This document shows, one piece after another, positions 10,502 to 19,733 of a stretch of 64,000 bases of DNA; position 1 is the stretch's first letter; every line of letters begins with the position of its first letter. The DNA lies in the NCBI GenBank assembly GCA_037783545.1, contig JBBELK010000998.1, positions 310,001 through 374,000 of the forward strand. Reading direction: 5' to 3'. Source of the stretch: Henricia sp. BOLD:AAB3569. Taxonomy: Eukaryota; Echinodermata; Asteroidea; Spinulosida; Echinasteridae. The position numbers and the translations under genes are program-made. Below the pieces are notes generated by a model. That model worked only from the letters and a program-made list of their open reading frames with translations. It searched no databases and had not been told where the DNA came from.

Positions 10502-11227
10502 TTGCGGTAATAATTTAGTACTTGGACATCAATAATTTTGCCTTAAAATGATTTATTATACATCAATAAGTGCAAATCTAATGAAGAAACCAAAATTTGG
10601 AGGGGAACAAATATGAAGAATTTACTAGGAAAAACTTACAATATTTCCGAGTTGTCCCATAGGCTTAGTGCATGAGGGCTTATGTGACGTCCGACTTGTA
10701 AATTATTTCCCTCTTTGCAGCTATCCCACTTCTCCGTGTGTCAAATTTCCAAATATTTTCTGCTGTGACAAATCATCAAAATATGTATGGATTCGTCGAT
10801 CTGTTTCCAGTGTACTTCGTGTTTAACACCAAAGTTTCATGTGTTGGATATTTTTCTGCGTCCTCCTCTTTCTGCGTCCTCTTTAATTAACGCGTTCTGG
10901 CGCGTCCGAGCCCCTGTTGAATTTCGCGCTATTCCGTTGTGGAAGGCAAGCTTATACACTATACTCAGGGATATTGTGGGGTGTATGCAGATTATTTTAT
11001 TAAAGGTATGCATTCCGCTTATGCCTTAAATTATTTTGTATGCGATTATAGACATGTAAACACCTTAATTGTCACAGGAATAGGCGAAAATAGTTATTTG
11101 AATTAAAAAACAAAATCCAAAAACGCAACTTACCAATATCCCTAATTTAGTGTGAGCTACAACGAAAACTGGATTAAAGACATGCATAGCTAGCTATTGA
11201 TACATTATAGCAGCCCATTCAAATAAA
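10502..11227. other. No gene seen
   Basis: AT-rich sequence without a supported feature. A segment near 10970-11110 (GGGATATTG…TATGCATTCCGCTT) is repeated in intron 2 of gene 1 around 17440-17500, so it is part of a dispersed repeat of unknown type. Confidence 0.45.
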
Positions 11228-11551
11228 TAGACCGTATCGAATATATAACCGCCATTTCGCAGGGCAGTTTCTTTGTTCCTTGAGGGCATGCATGCATGGT
11301 TGCACATACGTGCTTCCATAGAAAAAGTGAAAACGTCACCATTTGTGTGTTGCCATGGTTTTTGGGTCTACACTAAAACCAGTGAACTGTTTCCCTTCGC
11401 TATACCAATGGACGTTTCAGCTAGATTACCAGCGAATGTTTAGACCCAATTACCATGCCAACTGAGGGTCAACTAATTTAGTAGTCTATTGTTGAACGGT
11501 TTAAGTAACAAAAGGTGCCCTACGAAATGGCGACTATTTCTTACGGTCTAT
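11228..11551. mobile_element. MITE family B interrupted by MITE family A
   Basis: The outer ends ATAGACCGTATCGAATA and TACGGTCTATA match the complete family B copy at 51544-51681. The middle of B is split by a family A element at 11319-11488. The uninterrupted copy at 51544 shows the joined order, so B inserted first and A later. Confidence 0.75.
11319..11488. mobile_element. MITE family A nested in MITE B
   Basis: It begins with TAGAAAAAGTGAAAACGTCA, has the TTGCCATGGTTTTTGGGTCT and AAAACCAGTGAAC cores, and ends with TTTAGTAGTCTA. The termini are the family A inverted repeats. Confidence 0.75.
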
Positions 11552-11578
11552 AGCGTAACGGTCCATTCTTCCACCCCA

Positions 11579-11868
11579 ACGGCCGTTGTACTAATTTTGA
11601 CTGACATTCAAAGGTTATTTAAAGGTCATTGTCAGTCTGCGACGACAGCTAGCGCCTGTGTACACATGCATACATATACACGTACTGTACAGCCACATCT
11701 ACACGTATAAATTTGCATGCCAGGAGCGCAGGATCAGGAGTGTCAATGGTCAAATGACCTGGTACAGGAAGTATAGTGTGCGCGTAACTGTATAGTTCCA
11801 ATATATCTCGTGAATGAAGCATTGCGGTAAACCCTAATCAGTGTTAGCATTCTGAACTGGCATTAAAA
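11579..11868 (+). promoter_or_regulatory. Conserved upstream region of JHAMT-like gene 1
   Basis: The block starting ACGGCCGTTGTACTAATTTT is conserved upstream of genes 3 (45251) and 4 (59144). The final stretch (CAGTG-TAGCATTCTGAAC-GGCATAAAA) directly before the start codon is conserved in all four genes. Conservation up to the ATG suggests promoter plus 5' UTR. No clear TATA box is seen. Confidence 0.55.
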
Positions 11869-12046
11869 ATGAATTTTTCGGCAAGCCATGAGTATGCTAC
11901 TTACGACGGTAGATATCTCCAGCATGAAATGGTGAAAAGGCACATCCACAAGCTTCCATTTAGTCAATATGACGATTTGTTGGACGTCGGCTGCGGTACT
12001 GGTGAAGAGACGAAAACTATGGCAGCCAATGTCAGAAGTGTTGTTG
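11869..12046 (+). CDS. Gene 1 exon 1
   Basis: The ATG in AAAATGAA opens the frame shared by all four copies. Donor is G|GTAGGT at 12047. The alternative GT at 12051 would break the join to exon 2. It encodes residues 1-59 plus one base, including motif I. Confidence 0.88.
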
Positions 12047-15000
12047 GTAGGTAAACAAAGGATAAACTACGCGGTAGTATATAGGGTTACATTGCGGTGC
12101 ATATACGATAGCCTTTTGACAAGTGCCCCTTATGGGGTTGTATTGTTTGGTAAAATGTCAGACAATTGGGCGTCTTGAGCGGAGTTATACAAAGGTTGGG
12201 CGAACTTTTTTGCCATAAGGCCTTTTCCCAACTACACTACTCAAAAAAATTAAAGGAACAAGAGAACATAATGTTTTTTGTCATGGTCTATATGGGCTAC
12301 CGTTAGAACAAGAGGCATTAAAGTTATGTGAAAATCATTCAGGTGTTGTCAATTGATTCTCAAACAATACTCAACAATGTTGGTGAAATCATGCGTGTCT
12401 TCTAACACGTGGACACGGGGGTGTCCACAGGCGTGTTCTTTTACCCTGTATAAGGTGTTGGTATTGGTACACTTGTCATCACTAGTTGTTATCACTTCTT
12501 GCAACAAAATGAAGGTTCTTCCAATTCTGTTGTTTGTTGTCTGTCTGCTAGGACTGAGTACTGGTGTTCGCCGTCAGTTAACTGAAGCTGAGGTTGCTAG
12601 AGCTGTCCAGCTCCTTGAATTTGGCAATACACAGCGTGCGGTGGCTGTACATTTTGATGTGTCCGTAAGTGTCATCAACCGGTTGTGGAGACGTTTTCAG
12701 GAAGATGGTCTGTACACCAGGAGGCCAGGACAAGGTCGCAGACGTGTGACTACCCCTCCCCAGGACCGATACCTGAGGATCCTGGCACGTCGAAATCGAC
12801 GATCTACTGCAAGATCCTTAGCCACAAGCTTCCACAGGGCAACTGATGTCCGTGTTTCCAATCAAACAGTCAGGAATCGTCTGCATGAAGATGGTATGAG
12901 AGCCAGACGACCAGCCACATGCCCCATTTTGTCCGTAGTACACCGCAGAGCCCGGCTGGACTTTGCTAGAAACCATCAATTTTGGCAGATGGACCAGTGG
13001 GCACCAGTACTGTTCTCAAATTAAAGCAGGTTCACTGTTTCAACCAATGATAGACGTGTAAGGGTTTGGAGACGGTCGGGGGAACGATATTTCAACTGCA
13101 ACATTGTCGAATTTTACCACTTTGGAGGTAGATCAGTTATGGTGTGGGCGGGTATCTCCCTGGATCGAGGGGCGTACGGACCTCATCGTGGTAGCTGGTG
13201 GTGCACTAACAGGTTTGAGGTATCGAGATGAGATACTGGAACCTGTTGTGAGGCATGCTGCTGCCGTAGGTGAAAATTTCATCCATGTGCAAGATAACGC
13301 TCGTGCACACACTGCACGAGTGTCCATGAACTTTCTTGATAATGAGGGAATCAGCACGATGCCCTGGCCGGCAAGATCTCCTGACCTAAACCCTATCTAG
13401 AGCATGCATGGGACATGCTTGGCAGACGTGTTGCAGGTCGAGAACATGCTCCAGACTCTGTACAGACACTCAGAGAGGCCTTGGTTAAAGAGTGGGAGAA
13501 CATTCCTCAAGACTCCATAAGACAGTTAATTTTAAGCATGCCTCGACGCTGTCAGGAGTGCATACAAGCACGTGGAGGTCATACCAGTTACTAGACAATG
13601 ATTAATTAACGTTTACTTTGCCAAAACGTGGACAATGTACGGATAGTCATGATAACCTGCCAGATGATTATGTCCATATTTTTGTTCATTCATGTTTTAG
13701 TCATGTTAACAGGCTACCACATCAATAAATTTCGCCATACATTGTTGAGTATTGTTTGAGAATCAATTGACAACACCTGAATGATTTTCACATAACTTTA
13801 ATGCCTCTTGTTCTAACGGTAGCCCATATAGACCATGACAAAAACATTATGTTCTCTTGTTCCTTTAATTCTTTTGAGTAGTGTATATAGGCCTACTATA
13901 CCTACTGCTACGTTATTCATTATATGCAATTGGTTGACCCGTACGTGCAACGTCACAACAACATTACCCGCGCCCGTACTCTACACTACACGTAAACATT
14001 TTGAAAACAGATCGGAAAAAATGTCAACTAAGCCAATAGCCATGTTCAGACGGGCACTACCTTCGAAGGTAAAGTTAACAACGACAGTCCCACTAATAAC
14101 GACGCGTGTCCACACGGTGCTTTAACAACGACGCGCAAGCATGCACACGGCCCATATACCAATTGATGGTGCGCGCTCGTAAGTAGCGCGCTACTCATAA
14201 GATTTCTCGTTGGTAAATCGTCGTCGTTAACTTGTAAGTATGTGCGTCCACACGGTCACTACTTACGCCCTCTGCAGTAATACTTCAGAAAACCTTTAAA
14301 AAAATGCATGCATGGTTTTTGTATTGAATGGATGGTAAAAAATCGTTTTCAAACGATTACAAAACACCTGCAGTTGGCAACATTTCCCACATGAACGGTA
14401 ACATTTTACACGGGAAAATCATGTGGTATTAAGTTTGTCACAATTGCTATTAACACTTTTGGTCGGGTTTTCTTTAGTTTAAGACTGCTCACGTGACGTG
14501 CTCTCAGCCAATATGTAAACTGTCTAAGGTATTTATGAATTGCATATTAAACTTGTGTTTACGAATTGCAGATTAAACTTGTGTTTACGAATTGCAGGAA
14601 CAACGACATAACATTATACTAAACAATAACGTTGATATACTGCCTTGTACACGTTTTAGCAACATATAGAGCGGTTTCACAGCTGTCACGGGTCACGGGT
14701 CACTTAAACATCTCCCGGTTTGTCCTCCAGATTGGAGTAGAACAATAGAGCCTGTGCTTTTCTGCTACAGCCACGTGCGTTTCCCCACCGGGCTCTATAT
14801 TGTTTTCTCCCCATTTGGAGGACAAACACGGGAGGGTCTTGACCTTTTGACCAAAAGGCCTCTGCAGTAATACTTCAGAAAACCTTTTTTAAAAATGCAT
14901 GCATGGTTCTTGTATTGAATGGATGGTAAAAAATCGTTTTCAAACGATTACAAAACACCTTCAGTTGGCAACATTTCCCACATGAACGGTAACATTTTAC

Positions 15001-18000
15001 ACGGGAAAATCATGTGGTGTTAAGTTTGTCACAATAGACTGTAAAGTAAAAACGTCACCCTTTGTGTGTTGCCATGGTTTTTGGGTCTACACTAAAACCA
15101 GTGAACTGTTTCCCTGCGCTATAACAATGGACGTTTCAGATTACCCAAAAACCATGGCAACTGACGTCACACTTTAATAGTCTATTGCTATCAACACTTT
15201 TGGTCGGGTTTTCTTTATGTTCTAAATAAAAACCAATATTTCCCACTATGCCTATAGCTAATGCAGGTAATTTAATTACACGCTCATTGAAAAAAATCTC
15301 AGTCGGAATTATTCCACAGTGCACTTGATACCCCGTCTATTGATTTAAATACGTTTTTCCTCGACACAATTTTTAGCAAGGTTTTAGGTTAGTGCAAATT
15401 ATAGAGCAAGCCTATGATTACTTTCCAGGAATTGACGCCTCACAGGAAATGCTGGATGTTGCCCGAGAAGTCAACTCGGGACCGAATGTAACATATTGCA
15501 TTGGGGACGCACGGACTGTGGGAGACAACCCGGAATGGCGGGAACGATTTGACAAAGCCACGTCCTTCTACGTCTTCCACTGGTTCGTAGAACATGCCCA
15601 AGCCCTCGGAAGTATTATGTCCTGTCTCAAACCAGGTGGAGAGGCGCTATTCCTTATGGACAATATCAACGAACCTACGGTAGAGGCAGCAAAGTTCTTG
15701 GCCACTCACGCCAAATGGTCGCAATATTTAAAGGTTTGAAGTTCATTCAGATTCAAGTTCCTAATGTATAGGCTAGGTCACACAGAGCAGGATCCTATAA
15801 CAATAATCGAACATTTTCGAAATCGCGGTATATCGTCATAAATATGCTAATTTTAGAACACGAATATGGCAACGGCACGAACATAGTACGACCAATCGTG
15901 TGAATTCGACTTTCACCACGACCTATCAAGAATCGACACGAATCAACGAGATATAAGTACGAATCGACACGATGTCAACAAGAATCAACCAGAATAGACA
16001 CGCTCAAAGTACAAATTAACACGACTCAAGTCACTCAAGAGGAATTGGCGCAAACTGACGGTTTGGGGTTATAAAAACCCACGATTCGCGGCGATCTCAG
16101 TTCTTCAAAATTCACTGTCAAGTCAACCAAAATTGTCATATCGTTATGGTCGCCCTCAAATCGTGATGGTCGTGTTACAGTCGTGTTAAATCGTGTCATA
16201 TTCGTGACGTATTATTGCACAATCGTGTTGAAATCGTCATCATTTCGTCATAGATCGCAAATGGTCGTAGTAATTCTTGTTGTATTCTTGTTGAAATCGT
16301 GTTGAAGCCCTAGTCACACCAAGGTCCCGAACCATCCCGGACTCAACTGGATGGTACTGGATGAATCGGGATAGTCCTGGACGGTTCGGGAGGTCACCCC
16401 GACTTTTTTAAACTGTTTAAAAAGGTCGGGGTGGTTCGGGACGGTTCGGGATGGAAGCCCAATCCGGGATGGTTCGTGTTCGGTTCGTGTTGGGTTCGGG
16501 ACAGTACGTAGTGAATCCGTAGTGGCAACGTGATGATGCTTGGCGATACTTGGCGATATGGCATAATTTTCCCAACACCACGTACCACCCCGGACCACCC
16601 CGGACACAACACGGTGACACCACGGTGTCAAAGTCCTGTCGAAAAGTGAAAACCAATGAAAAATGCACCTGTATTTATAGTCTCCGTGACGGTTCGTGTT
16701 GGGTCCGTGTTGGGTCCGGGATGGTTCAGGGTGCATCCGTAGCTCTTTCGGGACAGTTCGTGTTGGGTCCGGGGCAGTTCGTGGTGAAACGTGTTGAGTC
16801 CGTGGTAGTACGGAGTGGTTCGTGATGGGTCCGTGTTGGGTCCGTAGTCAATCCTTGGTAAAACGTACTGTTTCCGTGTTGGGTCCGTCGTGGCGGTACA
16901 GGACAGTACGGGGTGTCTGGGTTTTTCCACCGTCGAGGGGACTGTCTGGACGATTTCATCCCGATTCGCCCCGGAAGAGGGTCATTCTGGGTCCGTGGCT
17001 ATCCGGGATAATCCTTGTTGTATCCGGCGTTGGTGTGACTGGGGCTTGAGATCGTGTCCCCAATCCATCGGGATCTCGACACGAATCGACACGATCCTAG
17101 TACAAATCAGTACAACAAGAATCAACACGAATGCAGTACGACCTATGCCGATCACAACCAGATTTTGTAAATCGTGAATCACCTCGACAATTTTCAACAC
17201 TCCAAAAACGATCACGGTCCTTGGCCGACCTGTCCCGACCTATGGCGAATCAGTACGACCTATGAAGATCTCAACAAGAACTCACACGGTGTTAACACGT
17301 TTTAGCGCGATCTGCCACGAATTTTCCAAAATTTTCCATTCTTGTTAGATCGTGTAGAGATCGTGCTCTGTGTGACTGGGGGCCTTGGCTAAAAGTGTTT
17401 TCTAAATCGTGCGTCAGTTGATTTAAAACATACTGTAACAATAAGTTTGGGATATTGTTAGGTTTATGCAGATATTTTAGTGAGGGTATGCATTCCGCTT
17501 GAATGGTGTTGTATATGTTCATACAATTGTATCTGCATGACAGACACACCTTGTCACAGGAATAGGTGAAAACAGTCATTTGGAGAAAATAAATTCCAAA
17601 ATTGACAACATACCAATATCCCTAACATCATGTGATTGTGTACAATCCGACTTGGGACCAAGCAAACTTGGCCACATTAGGAAGGTATCCACTCGATAAA
17701 GGTGGCCTTAATAGCAGGTTGCACGTACCCCACTACTACCCCCCACCCCCTACAAAACAGTTGTAATTTACCATTTAATATGACGGACCCTCTCATTTTA
17801 CAGGGCTACAAGCATTACTACTATGCGTTGAATCGTACCGTACCTGAAATTGTAGACTTTCTGACGTCATGTGGCTGGACCAACGTGCAATGTGACCCGG
17901 TATCCACGCCAAGCATGTCGGAGACGCACACAAAACGTATGTCTGAGTGATTGATTTTCCACTTGAACTTATTTGCTATTCTACGAACATGTGCAGAGTA

Positions 18001-19655
18001 ACTAAAAGTGCACTGATCTTTATCTCCCGACGACGTCATCCTTAAGAGGCCGAACTCACCAAGCCCGACACGCTTCCTGACACAAATGACCCCAGTGGTG
18101 TCGGGAAGCACGGGTGTGTCGGGGCAGTGAGTTCAAGATTCTGACGCACATCACGACACACGACACAGATGGTGCGTCGTGCGTGGTGTTGTGAAGTAGG
18201 ATTTCTGACACTTTTGAACCTGTTTTTAAAAAAATCGTACGACGCACCCGCGTGTCGGAATGTGTCGTTGTGACGTCAGTTGTGTCGTACGCACTCTTGG
18301 CGCGCTTTTTGTCGCCCACGACACGCTTGCGACACACGACTTTGTCGGCGCGTGTCGTAGACCATCTGTGTCGTAGGCCTATTTGTGTTGCAAGCGTGTC
18401 GTGTGCGTGTCGGGCTTCGTGGGTTGGACCTCGAATACAATGGATGTCGCTTGTTTGATTTTTGTGTTTTGTTTGTGTGCTTGGTATTTATATTGTGACC
18501 CGTTTTGCTATGAGTATGCATGTCTTTCCCCGCCTTTAACCTCTTGCGTCCTGGGTTCGATTCCTGCACGTGAATTTGGTTTGCAGTTCTAACTTGACCG
18601 CGTAGTTTTCCCTAGCAGATTTCTCTGTGGGATTTCATCCAACTTCTAAAACTGCATCTCCTTCATCTGAAGTGTATGTACATGTATAAAGTTAAAGATG
18701 TAATATCGTAGAGTAGATGGCATAAAATGCCTCAATTGCCATAATTGCCATAGATGCTCTAAGATTAACAACAACAACATTGACTTATTCCTATCTTGGG
18801 ATTGCTCGCTACTCAATTAAAACTGGCGCGCTTTAGGGTGGATTAACACACTGAGCCTTTTCGCGCGTAAATTCGACGCGCGTCGCTTTGAGGGAAAACA
18901 AACCTGTGTGTAGTGAATTTACGTGTAAAGGGGCGTTCACACTATCGCGGAAAAATGGCTTTGCGCGCGGCTGTGCCATAGGTTTGTACAGAAACTGGTT
19001 TGCCGCTTGTGCGCGGCTTGTATTGAACTTTGACCGCAGTGCGCTGACCTTTCCAACGCGCAGCCAATGAGGTATCAGAGAAGCCCCAATTTACCGGAGT
19101 TGAATTTTCTATTTTGGAAAGATCGGCGATTGGGACCTCATTCAATGCGGTGGGCGTAGTGCGGCAGTGTGACTTTTTTTGCGATAGTGTGATGAACTCC
19201 CTTTCACGATGCATTAAAAATCACAATCAAAAACACTTTCCGCCAAAGTTGATTGTGGTTCCAAGTACGTCCTTTCACTTAAAATCCACTCCACATCGCT
19301 TTTTCTCAAAGCTACGCGCGTCCAATTTAGGCTCAGTACAGTGTGAATTCACCCTTCGCACTACTTTTCAGAGAGGCGCCAGCCTGATTGCATTTTCCAC
19401 CCAAATATCGGGTTAAATGACACCCATAAACTAATAGCAGGGACATTCCCCTGTTCAAATTCCGCATTTATCTCGTTTACAGTGTTAATGAAGACGTGTT
19501 TGGGGCAAACGGCGTACATTCCGGAGGCAGAGCACGAGGCCTATCTGGAGGACATTTGGCAGTTTGCGTTTTCTAGGTACAAGGACACGTCCGTAGAAGG
19601 GAACGTTCAGTTTCCCTTCGAAGATGTAGTCATCCATGCTTACAAGCCGTCGTAG
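11869..19655 (+). CDS. JHAMT-like SAM-dependent methyltransferase, gene 1 (4 exons)
   Basis: Coding exons are 11869-12046, 15429-15733, 17804-17936 and 19483-19655, with intron phases 1, 0 and 1. They total 789 bases, or 262 residues, with no internal stop. The first exon carries methyltransferase motif I, LLDVGCGTGEETK, which binds SAM. The exon 1/2 junction makes VVGIDASQEML, whose aspartate should contact the SAM ribose. Exon 2 has the FDKATSFYVFHW block and LKPGGEALFL, typical of juvenile hormone acid O-methyltransferases and relatives. Exon 3 ends with the SCGWTNVQC strand. The family methylates carboxyl groups of small acids, cytosolically. The substrate in this animal is unknown. Length fits the family (about 260-290 residues). 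Gene 1 is the most divergent copy. Intron 1 hosts a Tc1 element, intron 2 nested TIR elements. Confidence 0.88.
12235..13883 (+). mobile_element. Tc1-like transposon with about 145-bp TIRs
   Basis: The inverted termini start CACTACTCAAAAAAATTAAA at 12235 and are mirrored up to 13883, flanked by TA on both sides (12233-12234, 13884-13885) as expected for Tc1/mariner. The TIRs extend for roughly 145 bp and are nearly identical. The single transposase gene inside is broken. It inserted in intron 1 of gene 1. The equivalent intron of copies 2-4 lacks it. Confidence 0.93.
12509..13594 (+). pseudogene. Tc1-like transposase, inactivated
   Basis: The first part (12509-13021) gives two helix-turn-helix regions (AVHFDVSVSVINRLWRRFQ, then a GRRRVTT hook and a second HTH around SNQTVRNRL). 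It reaches VLFSN and a stop where the family has its first catalytic Asp followed by Glu. The sequence therefore shows a D-to-N change and a nonsense codon side by side. After frameshifts, HVQDNARAHTA (second Asp, intact) and PDLNPI lie at 13280-13400, followed by a two-base insertion that shifts the third catalytic Glu out of frame. The tail ends at 13594. Oddly, the frame starts with a hydrophobic MKVLPILLFVVCLLGLSTG segment resembling a signal peptide. Confidence 0.88.
13884..14268. other. Intron sequence, no gene
   Basis: No frame is supported. Repeated CGTGTCCACACGGT/GCGTCCACACGGTC blocks at about 14105 and 14247 hint at a further small TIR element whose ends I could not fix. Confidence 0.4.
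14269..14508. repeat. Intron 1 direct duplication, first copy
   Basis: From CTCTGCAGTAATACTTCAGA onward this is more than 90% identical by eye to 14861-15230. The second copy differs by a MITE A insertion at 15035-15184, so this copy is its empty site. Confidence 0.85.
14527..14599. repeat. Short tandem repeat, about 26-bp unit
   Basis: Nearly three copies of a unit containing ACTTGTGTTTACGAATTGCA follow one another. Confidence 0.85.
14712..14834. mobile_element. Palindromic MITE-like element
   Basis: CTCCCGGTTTGTCCTCCA at the left pairs with TGGAGGACAAACACGGGAG at the right. The arms extend inward through ACAATA and GAGCC/GGGCTC blocks. Confidence 0.7.
14861..15230. repeat. Intron 1 direct duplication, second copy
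   Basis: Second copy of the 14269 block, carrying the MITE A insertion at 15035-15184. Confidence 0.85.
15035..15184. mobile_element. MITE family A, insertion proven by empty site
   Basis: A 150-bp element with ends TAGACTGTAAAGTAAAAACG and its imperfect complement ACTTTAATAGTCTA. Both halves carry TTGCCATGGTTTTTGGGT in inverted orientation. The paralogous sequence at 14443-14460 reads straight through without it. Confidence 0.9.
15429..15733 (+). CDS. Gene 1 exon 2
   Basis: Acceptor TTTCCAG, donor AAG|GTTTGA. The 305 bases encode the central part of the fold (GIDASQEML to WSQYLK), including SFYVFHW where copies 2-4 read CFYVIHW or CFHVIHW. Confidence 0.9.
15771..17384. mobile_element. TIR element E1, TCGTGT-word interior, in gene 1 intron 2
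   Basis: The left end TAGGTCACACAGAGCA and right end TGCTCTGTGTGACTGGGGGC are inverted repeats. The interior (15780-16300 and 17050-17340) is built from dozens of variants of AATCGTGTT/AACACGATT and ATCGACACGA on both strands. The corresponding place after exon 2 in genes 2 and 3 lacks it. A second element, E2, sits inside. Confidence 0.75.
16306..17046. mobile_element. TIR element E2 nested in E1, GGGTCCG-word interior
   Basis: The ends AGCCCTAGTCACACCAAGG and TTGGTGTGACTGGGGCT are inverted repeats flanked by a TGA duplication (16303-16305, 17047-17049). The inside consists almost entirely of variants of GGTTCGGGA and GTGTTGGGTCCG and their complements. The word differs from that of the host element E1, yet the TCACAC box in the termini is shared. 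Confidence 0.8.
17804..17936 (+). CDS. Gene 1 exon 3
   Basis: Acceptor TTTTACAG, donor C|GTATGT. It encodes GYKHYYYALNRTVPEIVDFL and the SCGWTNVQC strand. Phase 0 in, phase 1 out. Confidence 0.88.
18045..18432. mobile_element. TIR element E4, GTGTCG-word interior (gene 1 intron 3)
   Basis: The termini GAGGCCGAACTCACCAAGCC and GGCTTCGTGGGTTGGACCTC are inverted repeats. The interior repeats CGTGTCG/CGACACG-type words about twenty times. It is also present in genes 2 (40198) and 3 (52669) at the same place, so it predates those duplications. Confidence 0.75.
18836..19354. mobile_element. TIR element E10 carrying nested E9 (gene 1 intron 3)
   Basis: The ends GGGTGGATTAACACACTGAG and CAGTGTGAATTCACCC are inverted repeats, flanked by TTA/TTC. 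The orthologous 240-bp element at 41254-41493 is uninterrupted, which defines the nested insertion at 18929-19203. Confidence 0.75.
18929..19203. mobile_element. TIR element E9 nested in E10
   Basis: The ends AGGGGCGTTCACACTATCGC and GCGATAGTGTGATGAACTCC are inverted repeats. The flank is TAA at the left and TCA at the right. Copy 2 (around 41345) is an empty site. The interior has GCGCGGCTTGT/GCGCGCGGCTG words. Confidence 0.8.
19483..19655 (+). CDS. Gene 1 exon 4 (terminal)
   Basis: Acceptor TTTACAG. It encodes LMKTCLGQTAYIPEAEHEAY through VVIHAYKPS and stops at TAG. The 173 bases are alignable without gaps to 41622-41794 and 54487-54659. Confidence 0.88.
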
Positions 19656-19733
19656 ATACACGGACACCCGATGTCGGTACCCGATGTCGGTACCCGATGA
19701 GCCACAACATTCTCATTGTGAACAAAATCTTAA

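Larger units (their letters stand above)
12047..15428 (+). other. Gene 1 intron 1
   Basis: A 3.4-kb intron from GTAGGT to TTTCCAG. It holds a degenerate Tc1 transposon, a direct duplication (14269 and 14861), a short tandem repeat, a palindromic element and a MITE A copy. No other gene is seen. Confidence 0.7.

Noticed and set aside
12051..12056. Alternative exon 1 donor GTAAAC four bases downstream in gene 1
   Set aside because: Using it would shift the frame at the join to exon 2. GTAGGT at 12047 restores VVGID and is conserved in all four genes.
14527..14599. CRISPR array
   Set aside because: Three short direct repeats without unique spacers of constant length, in a eukaryotic intron.
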